Origin: Bacteroidales bacterium | GTDB taxonomy: Bacteria; Bacteroidota; Bacteroidia; Bacteroidales; ML635J-15 | Length of the DNA: 64,000 bases | Direction: 5' to 3' | Assembly: GCA_027858835.1 (NCBI GenBank) | Contig: JAQIBY010000139.1 | Location: 1-64,000, forward strand | Part shown: positions 22,115 through 30,818 of the stretch, piece by piece | How the letters are laid out: the number at the start of each line of letters is the position of its first letter | How positions within the stretch are numbered: the stretch's first letter is position 1 | Program-made: the position numbers and the translations under genes | Notes under the pieces: generated by a model | What the model was told of the DNA's origin: nothing | Seen by the model: the letters and a program-made list of their open reading frames with translations, nothing else | Databases searched by the model: none

Positions 22115-22145
22115 GAAAGGGGGGACTTTATGTTTCCCTTTTTTA
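22115..22145 (+). terminator. Possible rho-independent terminator
   Basis: AAAGGGGGGACTTTATGTTTCCCTTTTTT after the threonine-synthase-like gene. Confidence 0.5.
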
Positions 22146-22354
22146 TGTTTTGTTTTTAATGACGAATTTTATTGGAATAAATGACTAAAATGATCTAGTT
22201 ATTTTACTGTAGATTCATTTATCTGATTACTTTAACTCTTATGTTGTATTTTGAAAGAGATTTAAAACAATCCACAGAGTGCTTTTCGTATAAAATAATA
22301 TTTATTTTGTCGCTAGTGAGCTTTTTGTATATATATTTACATAAAAAAATCACA

Positions 22355-23287
22355 ATGATGAAAAGATTAGGTGTTATAATGTTGCCTTTTGCTGTTTTTA
22401 TGTTGTCATGTACTACAAATCAGGAGGTCGTTCGGGTTGAATCTCAGGTTATTGAATCTCAACCAGAAGAGAAGGTATTAAAGCGTAAAGTAGCAATTGC
22501 GCGTTTTTCGAATGAAACGCAATATGCAAAGGGTATATTTTATGATAAAGATAATGACCCTTTAGGAAAGCAGGCTTCAGATATTTTATCAACGAAATTA
22601 GCTGTAAGTAATAAATTTATCTTGCTTGAGCGGCAAGATATGGATAAAATAATCGCAGAAATGGAAATAGGTGATAGCGAGTCCTTTCAGCAAGTAAGTG
22701 CAGATTATATTATTATTGGTTCTGTTACTGAATTTGGCCGAAAAAATGTTGGTGATGTCAACATGTTTTCTAGAAGCAAAACACAAAAAGTTCAAGCAGG
22801 AGTAAGCTTGCGTTTGATTGATGTTTCTACCGGTCAAGTTATTTATTCCGAGGAAGCTAAAGGAGAGTCTGAGGAAACAGCAAAAACTGTTATGGGCTTA
22901 GGTGAAGAGGCTGACTACGATGCGACTTTAAGTGATAAGGCTATTTCAGCAGCAATTTCAAAACTAGTGGAGAATATTATAAATAATTGTATGGATAGGG
23001 AATGGAGAGCTTATTTTCTATCGTATGATGAAGACGGAATTATTATTTCCGGAGGTGAATCACAGGGTATTGAAGTTGGTTCATTATTCGATGTTATCAA
23101 AAAAGGGAAAAAAGTAAAAAATCCTCAGACGGGAATGTATGTTGAACTCCCTGGTGAAAAAGTAGCTAAAATAAAAATTGATTTTACTGGAGGAAACACA
23201 ACCTCAAATGAATTTTCAATGGTTAGCATTATTGAGGGTAAAGTGGAAAAAACAAATTTAAGTGATTATTATATAACTGAAGAATAA
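22355..23287 (+). CDS. CsgG-family outer-membrane-associated lipoprotein
   Basis: Lipobox FMLSC; KRKVAIARFSNET, ASDILSTKLAVSNKFILLERQDMDKI, ADYIIIGSVTEFG; extra C-terminal domain. Start moved to MMKRLG. Confidence 0.88.
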   Translation: MMKRLGVIMLPFAVFMLSCTTNQEVVRVESQVIESQPEEKVLKRKVAIARFSNETQYAKGIFYDKDNDPLGKQASDILSTKLAVSNKFILLERQDMDKIIAEMEIGDSESFQQVSADYIIIGSVTEFGRKNVGDVNMFSRSKTQKVQAGVSLRLIDVSTGQVIYSEEAKGESEETAKTVMGLGEEADYDATLSDKAISAAISKLVENIINNCMDREWRAYFLSYDEDGIIISGGESQGIEVGSLFDVIKKGKKVKNPQTGMYVELPGEKVAKIKIDFTGGNTTSNEFSMVSIIEGKVEKTNLSDYYITEE

Positions 23288-23288
23288 C

Positions 23289-23624
23289 ATGAAAAAACTA
23301 TTATTTATCTTGTTACCTGTATTAATTGGTTTTTCTGCTTGTACGGGTGTAAAGACTCTGACAGTTGGTCTAGAGGATGAAGCTTACCTAATATTTTTAG
23401 GTGAACCAAATGATTTTGAGAACAAAACAGTTCAGGTTATAATCGACGGAACACTCAGTTTCGATGCTGAAGTCGTAAAAGACCATGTTAATAGACCTAA
23501 AGGCAAAAAGTACGCCATTTCAAAAGGTACTCACGAATTGATTATAAAAAGCAATAATAAAAAGATTTATCAGAAACAAATTTTTGTTTCATCACAGGAA
23601 ACTAAAAAAATTATTTTAAAATGA
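23289..23624 (+). CDS. Small predicted lipoprotein of unknown function
   Basis: Signal peptide with lipobox IGFSAC; 111 aa; 1 nt after the CsgG gene and overlapping the next start. Confidence 0.75.
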   Translation: MKKLLFILLPVLIGFSACTGVKTLTVGLEDEAYLIFLGEPNDFENKTVQVIIDGTLSFDAEVVKDHVNRPKGKKYAISKGTHELIIKSNNKKIYQKQIFVSSQETKKIILK

Positions 23625-23962
23625 AAAAACTATTTGTAACTATTGTTGCAGCTTTTATGCTTTTCTCATGTGGTCAGAAACCATTGTATGATTATCGAAA
23701 TTATGACAATACAACTTATTCATATCTGAAAAAGAATGATGAAAAAGCTGATCAAAATTTAGCAGAAACTTATGAATCCATTATTGAGAAACCTCGAGGT
23801 GAAAGGAATACTGTCCCTCCTGGTATTTATGCTGATTATGGGTATTTATTACTGCAGTTGGATCAAACCGAGAAAGGTAAAAAAATGTTGGCACGTGAAA
23901 TAGAACTCTACCCAGAGTCTAAAATTTTTATTGATAGAATCTTAAAAAAACTTGAAGAATGA
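23621..23962 (+). CDS. DUF4810-like lipoprotein
   Basis: Lipobox MLFSC; PLYDYRNYDNTTYSYLKK...VPPGIYADYGYLLLQ...EIELYPES resembles DUF4810. ATGA-type overlaps. Confidence 0.8.
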   Translation: MKKLFVTIVAAFMLFSCGQKPLYDYRNYDNTTYSYLKKNDEKADQNLAETYESIIEKPRGERNTVPPGIYADYGYLLLQLDQTEKGKKMLAREIELYPESKIFIDRILKKLEE

Positions 23963-24645
23963 AACGAACTATTATAATTGCATCGGTTTTTAGTGTGCTA
24001 ATTTTCCTAAGTTCTTGTTCCTTTAATAAAAGCTTAAAGAAAGATGTTTATAAAGGTTTTTATGACGAGGAAAAGCTTAGTATTTTAATAATGCCTCCTG
24101 TTAATAACAGTACAAAAGTTGAAGCTAAAGAGTTTTTCCATACAACTTTAAATATTCCTTTGGCAGAGGCTGGCTATTATGTAATACCTCCATTCCTTTC
24201 TCTTGAGATTTTAAAACAGGAAAGCGCTTATGATTCTGAGAATTTTATTGATGGAAATTTATCAAAATTCGCAGAAGTGTTTGGTGCTGATCTAATTTTG
24301 TTTACTACAATCCATACTTGGAATAAGTCTGGATTGGCATCTGTTGTGATTGTAGATGTCGAATATACAATAAAAGACGCAATAACTAGCGAGGTGTTGT
24401 TTAATAGACGTGGTAATATTAAGTATGACACAAGAGTTTCTAAGGGGTCTTCAGGTTCTTGGATTGGTGCTGCGATTAGTTTAACTGCTAATGCTATATC
24501 AACTGCGGCAACAAAATATGTGTCTGTTGCCCGTAAATGCAATGACTATTCACTTGCTCCCTTACCCAAAGGAAAATATCACCCGAATCACAATTTGGAT
24601 CAGGAAGAATATGCTGGACCTGCTCATTTCAAGGCGAACCTTTAA
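23959..24645 (+). CDS. DUF799/GNA1162-like lipoprotein
   Basis: Lipobox FLSSC; SILIMPPVNNSTKVEAKEFFHTTLNIPLAEAGYYVIPPFLSLEILKQE...FGADLILFTTI. ATGA overlap with the DUF4810 gene. Confidence 0.82.
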   Translation: MKRTIIIASVFSVLIFLSSCSFNKSLKKDVYKGFYDEEKLSILIMPPVNNSTKVEAKEFFHTTLNIPLAEAGYYVIPPFLSLEILKQESAYDSENFIDGNLSKFAEVFGADLILFTTIHTWNKSGLASVVIVDVEYTIKDAITSEVLFNRRGNIKYDTRVSKGSSGSWIGAAISLTANAISTAATKYVSVARKCNDYSLAPLPKGKYHPNHNLDQEEYAGPAHFKANL

Positions 24646-24664
24646 AATATTTTTATTGCTTTTT

Positions 24665-24694
24665 GGGGTGGATAATTTTGTCCACCTTTTTTTT
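24665..24694 (+). terminator. Rho-independent terminator
   Basis: GGTGGA (24667-24672) / TCCACC (24681-24686) followed by T8. Confidence 0.75.
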
Positions 24695-24698
24695 GTGT

Positions 24699-24740
24699 CT
24701 AAAAACAAAGGGTTGGAAATTTCCAACCCTTTGTTTTTAG
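24699..24740. terminator. Perfect 42-nt palindrome acting as a likely bidirectional terminator between convergent genes
   Basis: CTAAAAACAAAGGGTTGGAAA|TTTCCAACCCTTTGTTTTTAG, no mismatch, A/T tracts on both flanks. Confidence 0.85.
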
Positions 24741-24756
24741 TATGATATAACTAAGT

Positions 24757-25776
24757 TCATTCAATTACATGTACATTTCCTGAATTCAACAAGTCTGTCA
24801 TGTTTTTGATTTTGCTGTTCGCTTTTTCGTGCTCTACTTGTTCCTCGAGCATTACTTCGTAGGTTGTGTCTTTAACTGAGCGGATTACACCAACTGCTAC
24901 CGGGAAATCCGGATAAGTCATGCGTCCGAGCATATAATGAAGATTTGGATTTGGGTCATAGGCATTGTGTACCAATAAATCATCTTCGGTAATGCCGTTT
25001 TCCCCAATGGTAACAACTTCTAAATTGTACCCTTTGTTAAGCACGAGGCCTTTATTTCTCTCTTTCCCGAAAATCATTTGTTTTCCGTGTTCGAGATAAA
25101 TAGTGCGGTCATCTTTTACTTCTTTACCAGTAACTTGTTCGTGAACATCGTTGTTGAAGATGACACAATTCTGTAAGATTTCGACAATTGAAGTTCCTTT
25201 ATGCTTATGCGCTTCTATGAAAACCTCTTTCATCACCTTCGGTTCTTTGTCAATAACTCTGGCAAAGAAAGTCCCTTGTGCACCCATGGTTAATTCACCT
25301 GGGTTAAACGGGTTCTCAATGGTTCCGTGTGGTGATGTTTTGGTAACTGAGCCTTTTGGTGTAGTTGGAGAGTACTGTCCTTTGGTTAATCCGTAGATTT
25401 TGTTGTTGAATAGCAACACATTGATGTCGATATTGCGTCGAATCAAATGGATGAAGTGATTTCCCCCGATTGCCATTGCATCTCCGTCACCTGTGATTTG
25501 CCATACTGACAATTTTGGATTTGCAGATTTCATGCCTGATGCTAATGCAGCAGCACGTCCGTGAAGTCCGTGAAATCCATAGGTTTCAATGTAATAAGGG
25601 AAACGTGAAGAGCAACCGATACCTGAAACAAAAACGATGTCCTCAATGGGAACATTAATCTCTGGCAGTGCATTTTGTACAGCTGATAATATGCTGAATC
25701 CTCCACAGCCGGCACACCATTTGACTGGTCCGTCAACTACAAAGTCTTTTTTTGTTAATTTATGTGTGTTTTCCAT
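24757..25776 (-). CDS. korB: 2-oxoacid:ferredoxin oxidoreductase beta subunit
   Basis: VKWCAGCGGFSIL, SGIGCSSRFPYY, ITGDGDAMAIGGNHFIH, LFNNKIYGLTKGQYSPT. Confidence 0.95.
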   Translation of the reverse strand: MENTHKLTKKDFVVDGPVKWCAGCGGFSILSAVQNALPEINVPIEDIVFVSGIGCSSRFPYYIETYGFHGLHGRAAALASGMKSANPKLSVWQITGDGDAMAIGGNHFIHLIRRNIDINVLLFNNKIYGLTKGQYSPTTPKGSVTKTSPHGTIENPFNPGELTMGAQGTFFARVIDKEPKVMKEVFIEAHKHKGTSIVEILQNCVIFNNDVHEQVTGKEVKDDRTIYLEHGKQMIFGKERNKGLVLNKGYNLEVVTIGENGITEDDLLVHNAYDPNPNLHYMLGRMTYPDFPVAVGVIRSVKDTTYEVMLEEQVEHEKANSKIKNMTDLLNSGNVHVIE

Positions 25777-25778
25777 GA

Positions 25779-27635
25779 TTATTTGTCCTCCAAAATTTCC
25801 TGAAATTTGTTTTTCAATTCTGCGATATAAAATGGCAAGCCCTGAATTTTATTGTACTGTTCGTACTTGTAATCAGGAAGCTGGCTTCTCAGATAAGTTG
25901 AAAACTGACCATTGTTAATTTCGCAGACGACAATTTTCTTGTACTTACTAAATATCTCGCCTGTATTTTTTGGCAGTGGATAAATGTAATTGAACTGCGC
26001 AAGACTGATATCACTTCCATTTTCTCGCATTTCTTTCACTGCAGAATGAAGTGCTCCATAGGTTCCGCCCCAGCCGACAACAAGCAGTTCGCCACCTTCT
26101 TTATTTCCGTAAACTGTTTGTTCTGGAATGTAATTGGCAATGCGATCTACTTTTTCCTGACGGAGGTTTACCATTTTTTCATGGTTATACGGATCATGTG
26201 ATACTTCTCCGTAGATGTCAGATTTTTCCAATCCGCCTATACGATGTCTTAGCCCTTTTTGTCCGGGGACTGCCCAGAAACGATTAAGCTTTTCAGGATC
26301 TCTTCTGTAAGGTTGATAATCTGGGTCGTTGTCTTTTACTAATGGAGTTTTTATTTCCGGCATCTCATTCATGTCAGGAAGTTTCCATAATTCAGTTCCG
26401 TTTGCCAGATAACCATCAGTTAACAAAATAATCGGGGTCATATGTTCAATTGCTAAACGTGATGCTTCAAAAGCATAATGGAAGCAATTTCCGGGAGTTG
26501 ATGCTGCGATAACAGGTATCGGGCTTTCTCCATTTCTTCCGTATAATGCCTGCATTAAATCTGATTGCTCCGGCTTGGTAGGAAGACCTGTTGATGGGCC
26601 ACCTCGTTGTACGTTTACAACCACTAATGGGAGTTCGGTGATTCCCGCTAGTCCTAATGCTTCTGATTTTAATGCCAATCCGGGTCCTGATGTGCTTGTA
26701 GCAGCAAGTTTTCCGGTAAAGCTGGCACCAATTGCGGTCATTACACCGGCAATTTCATCTTCAGCCTGAAAGGTTTTTACCCCTAAATCTTTACGATTTG
26801 ATAATTCTTGGAGTATTTCTGTTGCAGGTGTAATCGGATAAGAGCCGAGAAACAATTCTTTTCCGGCTTTTTCTGCTCCTGCAATTAAACCCCATGCTGT
26901 TGCAACATTACCTGTAATTTGACGGAATTTTCCTTTGCGGTTTTTAACCGGATTAATTTGGAAAGTGGTTGATAATGCTTCAATGGTTTCAGCATAATTA
27001 TATCCTCCGTAAAGCACAGCAATATTTGCTTCAGCAAGATGCGGCTTTTTACCAAACTTATTTAGGATAAATTCCTTACCGTCTTCGATATCACGATTAA
27101 ACAACCAAAACAAAAGACCCATAACAAACTGATTTCGGGTCTTATCCGCAGTTTTGTTATCAATACCCAGGTTAAGTTCTCTGACTGTAGCCCTTGACAA
27201 TCCTGTGATTGGGGCTTTAATCAGATTGTAACCTTGCAAGCTGTCGTCCCCCAGCGGGTCATCAACATATCCTGCTTTTTTGTAATGCTTGTTGTCAAAA
27301 TTATCGATATCGATAATGATGGTAGCGCCGGGTTTTACCCATTTTAAATTAGACTTAAGTGCTGCCGGGTTTAAAGCGACAAGCACGTCGGCGAGGTCTC
27401 CGGGTGTTTCCACATCCTTGTGACCGATTCGAACCTGAAAACCGGATACTCCGGCAACAGTTCCTTGTGGCGCTCGGATTTCTGATGGGAAATCCGGGAA
27501 CGTTGAAAGATCGTTACCTAAAGATGCAGAAGCATCAGAAAATTGGTTTCCTGTTAGCTGCATTCCGTCTCCAGAATCTCCTGCAAACTTGACAACCACA
27601 TCTTCACGCTCGATTACTTTTCCATTCTTGCTCAT
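25779..27635 (-). CDS. korA: 2-oxoacid:acceptor oxidoreductase alpha subunit (gamma-alpha fusion)
   Basis: VVKFAGDSGDGMQLTGNQFSDASA gamma domain, then GSYPITPATEILQELS, QAEDEIAGVMTAIGASFTG. Confidence 0.95.
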   Translation of the reverse strand: MSKNGKVIEREDVVVKFAGDSGDGMQLTGNQFSDASASLGNDLSTFPDFPSEIRAPQGTVAGVSGFQVRIGHKDVETPGDLADVLVALNPAALKSNLKWVKPGATIIIDIDNFDNKHYKKAGYVDDPLGDDSLQGYNLIKAPITGLSRATVRELNLGIDNKTADKTRNQFVMGLLFWLFNRDIEDGKEFILNKFGKKPHLAEANIAVLYGGYNYAETIEALSTTFQINPVKNRKGKFRQITGNVATAWGLIAGAEKAGKELFLGSYPITPATEILQELSNRKDLGVKTFQAEDEIAGVMTAIGASFTGKLAATSTSGPGLALKSEALGLAGITELPLVVVNVQRGGPSTGLPTKPEQSDLMQALYGRNGESPIPVIAASTPGNCFHYAFEASRLAIEHMTPIILLTDGYLANGTELWKLPDMNEMPEIKTPLVKDNDPDYQPYRRDPEKLNRFWAVPGQKGLRHRIGGLEKSDIYGEVSHDPYNHEKMVNLRQEKVDRIANYIPEQTVYGNKEGGELLVVGWGGTYGALHSAVKEMRENGSDISLAQFNYIYPLPKNTGEIFSKYKKIVVCEINNGQFSTYLRSQLPDYKYEQYNKIQGLPFYIAELKNKFQEILEDK

Positions 27636-27830
27636 GATGTATGATAGCGTTTGTTAAAACCTTATTATTTGTAACAAAATTAAGGACTTTCCACAATTAG
27701 CGTACAGAAAATGTGTAATTTTTTAAAGAAAAATACTCATGGGTTAAGTTATTGACAGTGAGTGTTAAGTGAATGGTTGGATGAGGAAGTTAACATCCTG
27801 TTATAAGACATATATCATGTTTTTTTGAAA

Positions 27831-27856
27831 AAAAGACCGAAAAAATTCCGGTCTTC
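27831..27856 (-). terminator. Rho-independent terminator of the peroxiredoxin gene
   Basis: AAGACCG / CGGTCTT stem with a T-tract on the minus strand. Confidence 0.75.
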
Positions 27857-27895
27857 ATTGTTTTCTTAACAATTTCTTAAAAAATGCTTAGATTT

Positions 27896-28528
27896 TTAAT
27901 GCTTGCTGAGATAATTAGAAATTCCTTTTTGATCAGCTTTTAATGCATCTTTACCTTCATGCCAGTCTGCGGGGCAAACCTCTCCGTGTTTTTCGCAATA
28001 TTGCAAGGCGTCAATTACACGTAAAGCTTCGTCAACACTACGACCCAATGGCATGTCATTGATGAGCATGTGGCGAACAGTGCCTTCTTTGTCAATGATA
28101 TATAAACCACGATATGCCTGAGGAAGTCCTTCAAATTCTATTTCTCCGTCTTCATTAAAAATATATTCCCCGGCGAGTACGCCATATTTATCTGAAATGC
28201 TTAATGATTGATCTGCAACAATCGGATATTTTACACCTTCAATGCCACCTTCTTTTTTCGGTGTGCTTAGCCATTTCCAATGTGAAAAAGCTGAGTCAAC
28301 TGAGCAGCCGACGACTTGAACGTTTTTTGATTCAAAGTCGGCAAGTCGTTTCTGAAATGCAATAATTTCCGTTGGGCAAACAAAGGTAAAGTCTGCCGGA
28401 TAGAAAAAGAATAAAACATATTTTTCTCCGATGTATTGATCTAAACTGAAATTTTCAACAATTTCGCCTCCATTTATCACTGCTTGTGATTTGAATTTCG
28501 GCGCTTTTTTCCCGATTAATGTTTCCAT
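27896..28528 (-). CDS. Peroxiredoxin (AhpC/Prx1-type 2-Cys)
   Basis: FFYPADFTFVCPTEIIAFQ, VVGCSVDSAFSHWKW, C-terminal HGEVCPADWHEG. Confidence 0.96.
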   Translation of the reverse strand: METLIGKKAPKFKSQAVINGGEIVENFSLDQYIGEKYVLFFFYPADFTFVCPTEIIAFQKRLADFESKNVQVVGCSVDSAFSHWKWLSTPKKEGGIEGVKYPIVADQSLSISDKYGVLAGEYIFNEDGEIEFEGLPQAYRGLYIIDKEGTVRHMLINDMPLGRSVDEALRVIDALQYCEKHGEVCPADWHEGKDALKADQKGISNYLSKH

Positions 28529-28592
28529 AAATTTTGCGTGTTATTTGCAGGGAAACAGTATCGGAAATATATTGTTTAAAAAATCGATTTTT

Positions 28593-29258
28593 TTAATCTT
28601 CCGTATTATAATTAAATCCGACGCGTTTTCCGGTTTGGATTTTTGATTTGTTAATGCGTTCCTTCATTTGATTGACAGTCGCAAGCTGAATGTTCTTCAG
28701 TGGCGGAACAAGTAAGTCAAATTTCAGTGCATATAATATGGTGCCATCAATTACTTTTTTCAGCGTTTCCTCAGTAGTTTTGTTTTCATCAAAACTTGGA
28801 TAAGTCGAGCCCAACTCTTTTTGTCCTTCAATAAAATAGTGATTGTTTTTATTGATAAAGATGCGACCAATTAAATATCCAACATCTTCAGCACGATTAT
28901 ATTTAAAACTATCCGCAAGGAAATTATAAATGTTAATGATACCACTGTAAGTACTTAGCGGATCTTCTTTTGCGCTTGCAGCTTTCCAAATTTGATGCTC
29001 CCTTGGAAATTCAAAAATATTGGAATGCATATTAAAAATCAACAAGTCTCCGGCAATTCGTATCTCGGCTTCAAAGACACCTCTGTCGCGGTATTCAAGC
29101 AATACCCGTTTGTCTGCATTAATTAGGTCGGCATTGTATTCGCTGACAATGTCTTGTAAAATTCCTTTTATGGTTTTAAACGCCTCTTTGGTGTTGTCAT
29201 AAACCATTTGTTTGACCTGTGACTTTTCTAATAATGTTTTTATGATTTGTTCTTTCAT
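28593..29258 (-). CDS. Conserved hypothetical protein
   Basis: The ORF extends into proS; the likely start is MKEQIIKTLLEKSQVKQ at 29258, 11 nt after the proS stop. Confidence 0.75.
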   Translation of the reverse strand: MKEQIIKTLLEKSQVKQMVYDNTKEAFKTIKGILQDIVSEYNADLINADKRVLLEYRDRGVFEAEIRIAGDLLIFNMHSNIFEFPREHQIWKAASAKEDPLSTYSGIINIYNFLADSFKYNRAEDVGYLIGRIFINKNNHYFIEGQKELGSTYPSFDENKTTEETLKKVIDGTILYALKFDLLVPPLKNIQLATVNQMKERINKSKIQTGKRVGFNYNTED

Positions 29259-29268
29259 AATATCGATA

Positions 29269-30741
29269 TTAATACGCTTTTGCAAATATAACCCGGCGTT
29301 TTGATGGTTTTCCTGTGACCATGCATTTCCCTTCCTCTTTTTCGGAATCAATTGGGATGCAGCGGATTGTCGCTTTTGTTTCATTTTTAATTCGTTCTTC
29401 AGTTTCAGCAGTACCATCCCAATGTGCCAAAATGAATCCCGGTTTTTCTTCTAGGATTTTTTTGAATTCATCGTATGTGTCAACTTTTGAAGTTGTTTCT
29501 TCACGTCTGATTTTCGCTTTATTAAAAATTGCTGTCTGCATTTCCCCCAAAAGGTTTTCAATGTATTCAACAATTTCAGATTCTGCGACAAAGGATTTTT
29601 CCAAGGTATCACGACGTGCAACTTCATATTGTCCGCTTTCCAAATCTCTTGGACCAACAGCAACACGTACGGGATATCCTTTCAGTTCATATTCTGCAAA
29701 TTTGAATCCCGGACGTTGAGAATCTCGCTTGTCAAACTGAACAGTGATTCCACGTGATTTTAATGCTTTTATAATTGGGTCAATGCGTTCTGAAATCGCA
29801 TTAAGCTGATCATCATTTTTGAAAATCGGAACAAAAACAACCTGAAACGGCGCTAATTTTGGTGGTAAAACCAGCCCGAGATCATCGGAATGGCTCATAA
29901 TTAATGCTCCCATTAAGCGAGTTGAAACTCCCCAGCTGCTTGCCCAAACATATTCTTCTTTATTTTCTTTAGTGAGAAATTTCACATCAAAAGCTTTGGC
30001 AAAATTCTGCCCCAAAAAATGCGATGTTCCGCTTTGCAATGCTTTTCCATCCTGCATTAGTGCCTCAATGGTGTAAGTGTCAACAGCACCGGCAAAACGT
30101 TCGCTGTCGGTTTTGGTCCCGATTTTCACCGGCATTGCCATCCAGTTTTCTGCAAATTCTGCATACACATTAATCATTTGCTTTGTCTCTTCAATGGCTT
30201 CTTCTTTGGTGGCGTGTGCCGTATGCCCTTCTTGCCATAGAAACTCTGCAGTCCGTAAAAATAAACGGGTACGCATTTCCCATCGAACCACATTTGCCCA
30301 TTGGTTAACGAGAATTGGAAGGTCACGATAAGACTGTATCCAGTTTTTATAAGTGTTCCAAATAATTGTTTCTGATGTTGGACGAACAATTAGCTCTTCT
30401 TCGAGTTTAGCATTCGGGTCAACCTCAATTTCATTGTTCTCTGTCGTTCTTAACCGATAATGCGTGACAACCGCACATTCTTTGGCAAATCCGTCAACAT
30501 GGCTGGCTTCTTTGTTAAAAAATGATTTTGGGATAAATAAAGGAAAATAGGCATTCATATGGCCTGTGTCCTTAAACATTTTGTCTAATTGAGCCTGCAT
30601 TTTTTCCCAAATGGCGTATCCGTACGGTTTTATTACCATGCAGCCGCGCACTGCTGAATTTTCTGCGAGATCAGCTTTCACAACAAGTTCGTTGTACCAT
30701 TGTGAGTAGTTTTCGCTACGTTTTATCAATCCTTTCGACAT
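29269..30741 (-). CDS. proS: Prolyl-tRNA synthetase (archaeal/eukaryotic-like type)
   Basis: [58 protein letters not shown]. Confidence 0.97.
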   Translation of the reverse strand: MSKGLIKRSENYSQWYNELVVKADLAENSAVRGCMVIKPYGYAIWEKMQAQLDKMFKDTGHMNAYFPLFIPKSFFNKEASHVDGFAKECAVVTHYRLRTTENNEIEVDPNAKLEEELIVRPTSETIIWNTYKNWIQSYRDLPILVNQWANVVRWEMRTRLFLRTAEFLWQEGHTAHATKEEAIEETKQMINVYAEFAENWMAMPVKIGTKTDSERFAGAVDTYTIEALMQDGKALQSGTSHFLGQNFAKAFDVKFLTKENKEEYVWASSWGVSTRLMGALIMSHSDDLGLVLPPKLAPFQVVFVPIFKNDDQLNAISERIDPIIKALKSRGITVQFDKRDSQRPGFKFAEYELKGYPVRVAVGPRDLESGQYEVARRDTLEKSFVAESEIVEYIENLLGEMQTAIFNKAKIRREETTSKVDTYDEFKKILEEKPGFILAHWDGTAETEERIKNETKATIRCIPIDSEKEEGKCMVTGKPSKRRVIFAKAY

Positions 30742-30818
30742 AATAATTGTGGTATGAAATTTGCACTAAATCAATTGAAATTTTATTTGTCAAAACTATA
30801 AAAAATAAAGGTTATACC

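Noticed and set aside
22355-24645. Curli secretion system
   Set aside because: Only a CsgG-family protein is present; no csgA/B/E/F-like genes, and DUF4810/DUF799 partners indicate a different system.
24699-24740. Perfect palindrome as a transposon end or phage attachment site
   Set aside because: Location between convergent gene ends and flanking A/T tracts fit a bidirectional terminator; no transposase or integrase nearby.
28593-29417. Full 274-aa ORF start for the conserved hypothetical protein
   Set aside because: The first 53 codons lie inside proS; ATG at 29258 gives a natural start with a short intergenic gap.
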